Shown here: positions 63,948 through 64,000 of the stretch, piece by piece
Numbering within the stretch: the stretch's first letter is position 1
Layout of the letters: every line of letters starts with the position of its first letter
Assembly: GCF_001027105.1 (NCBI RefSeq)
Contig: NZ_CP011526.1
Coordinates: 1,488,001 to 1,552,000, forward strand
DNA from: Staphylococcus aureus
Lineage (GTDB): Bacteria > Bacillota > Bacilli > Staphylococcales > Staphylococcaceae
Reading direction: 5' to 3'
Length of the DNA stretch: 64,000 nucleotides
Position numbers and translations under genes: made by a program
Notes under the pieces: generated by a model
What the model was told of the DNA's origin: nothing
What the model saw: only the letters and a program-made list of their open reading frames with translations
Databases searched by the model: none

Positions 63948-64000
63948 ATGCAAAATAAAGTTTTAAGAATTATCATTATCGTTATGCTTGTATCAGTTGT
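63948..64000 (+). CDS. Start of a very small membrane protein, Prli42-like (cut by window end)
   Basis: ATG at 63948 with GGAGG eight bases upstream; 17 full codons are present: MQNKVLRIIIIVMLVSV. A short basic N-terminus (NKxxR) leading straight into a hydrophobic helix with a conserved Met-Leu is the pattern of Prli42, the ~31-residue membrane anchor of the stressosome described in Listeria and other Firmicutes. The rest is outside the window, so this is a tentative call. Confidence 0.5.
   Translation, partial: MQNKVLRIIIIVMLVSV

Overview
The window is low-GC Firmicute chromosome and almost certainly Staphylococcus aureus or a very close relative. The evidence is the protein sequences themselves (PBP2 tail, EbpS, SrrAB, DinG, Fur, Zwf, RpsA and others), the strong AGGAGG-type ribosome binding sites, the many TTG starts, and a gene order that alternates blocks also found in Bacillus subtilis (recU-pbp-ypoC-nth-dnaD-asnS; dinG-birA-cca-bshA-mazG; ypjA-ypiB-ypiA-aroA-aroB-aroC-ndk-hepT-menG-hepS-hup; gpsA-der-rpsA-cmk; ypdA; ebpS/ypbE-recS-ypbB-fer-ribU; scpA-scpB-rluB; xerD-fur-nudF). 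Most of it is conserved housekeeping sequence with few surprises.

Layout. 1-3.3 kb: the 3' part of pbp2 on the plus strand converges on ypoC-nth-dnaD. 3.6-11.3 kb: asnS, dinG, birA, cca, bshA. 11.5-15.4 kb: a MazG-like pyrophosphohydrolase, a membrane metalloprotease, and YpjA, YpiB and YpiA homologues. 15.4-23.2 kb: aroA-aroB-aroC, a small membrane protein, ndk, the menaquinone side-chain and ring-methylation genes hepT-menG-hepS, and hup. 23.4-28.5 kb: gpsA, der, rpsA, cmk. 28.6-35.3 kb: ansA, bacillithiol disulfide reductase, ebpS, recQ, ypbB, ferredoxin. 35.4-36.2 kb: riboflavin transporter gene ribU under an FMN riboswitch.

36.2-42.9 kb is the accessory island between ribU and srrAB. 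It holds four DUF1672 lipoprotein paralogues and one 720-residue protein with an N-terminal GxSxG lipase-type domain and a long helical C-terminal region. That is the reversed layout of the type VII-secreted lipase effector TslA, whose immunity protein (TilA) is a lipoprotein. The effector start codon overlaps the stop of the lipoprotein before it by 8 bases. At the ends of the other three lipoprotein genes the same 8-base junction is still recognisable, but the effector is decayed: a bare ATGAATAAA start followed by junk, a 68-codon stump, and an ungapped remnant of about 62 codons with a lost start and three stops. I read the island as a toxin-immunity module copied several times, in which only one toxin survives while all four candidate immunity lipoproteins stay open. 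The lipoproteins are also visibly mosaic. This is the most interesting part of the window.

43.0-50.4 kb: srrB-srrA (respiration/NO-responsive two-component system), rluB-scpB-scpA (segregation), a DUF309 protein, xerD, fur and a NUDIX hydrolase. 50.4-54.5 kb: aldo/keto reductase, a small unknown protein, a short-chain dehydrogenase, proC and RNase Z. 54.8-63.7 kb: zwf and gnd (oxidative pentose phosphate enzymes) flanking an AraC/GyrI-like regulator, malA-malR with LacI-type operators, a VOC-family protein and an M20 tripeptidase-like peptidase. The last 53 bases start a tiny membrane protein resembling the stressosome anchor Prli42.

No tRNA, rRNA, insertion sequence, CRISPR array or prophage gene was seen. 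Family names come from recognition of the sequences, not from a database search.
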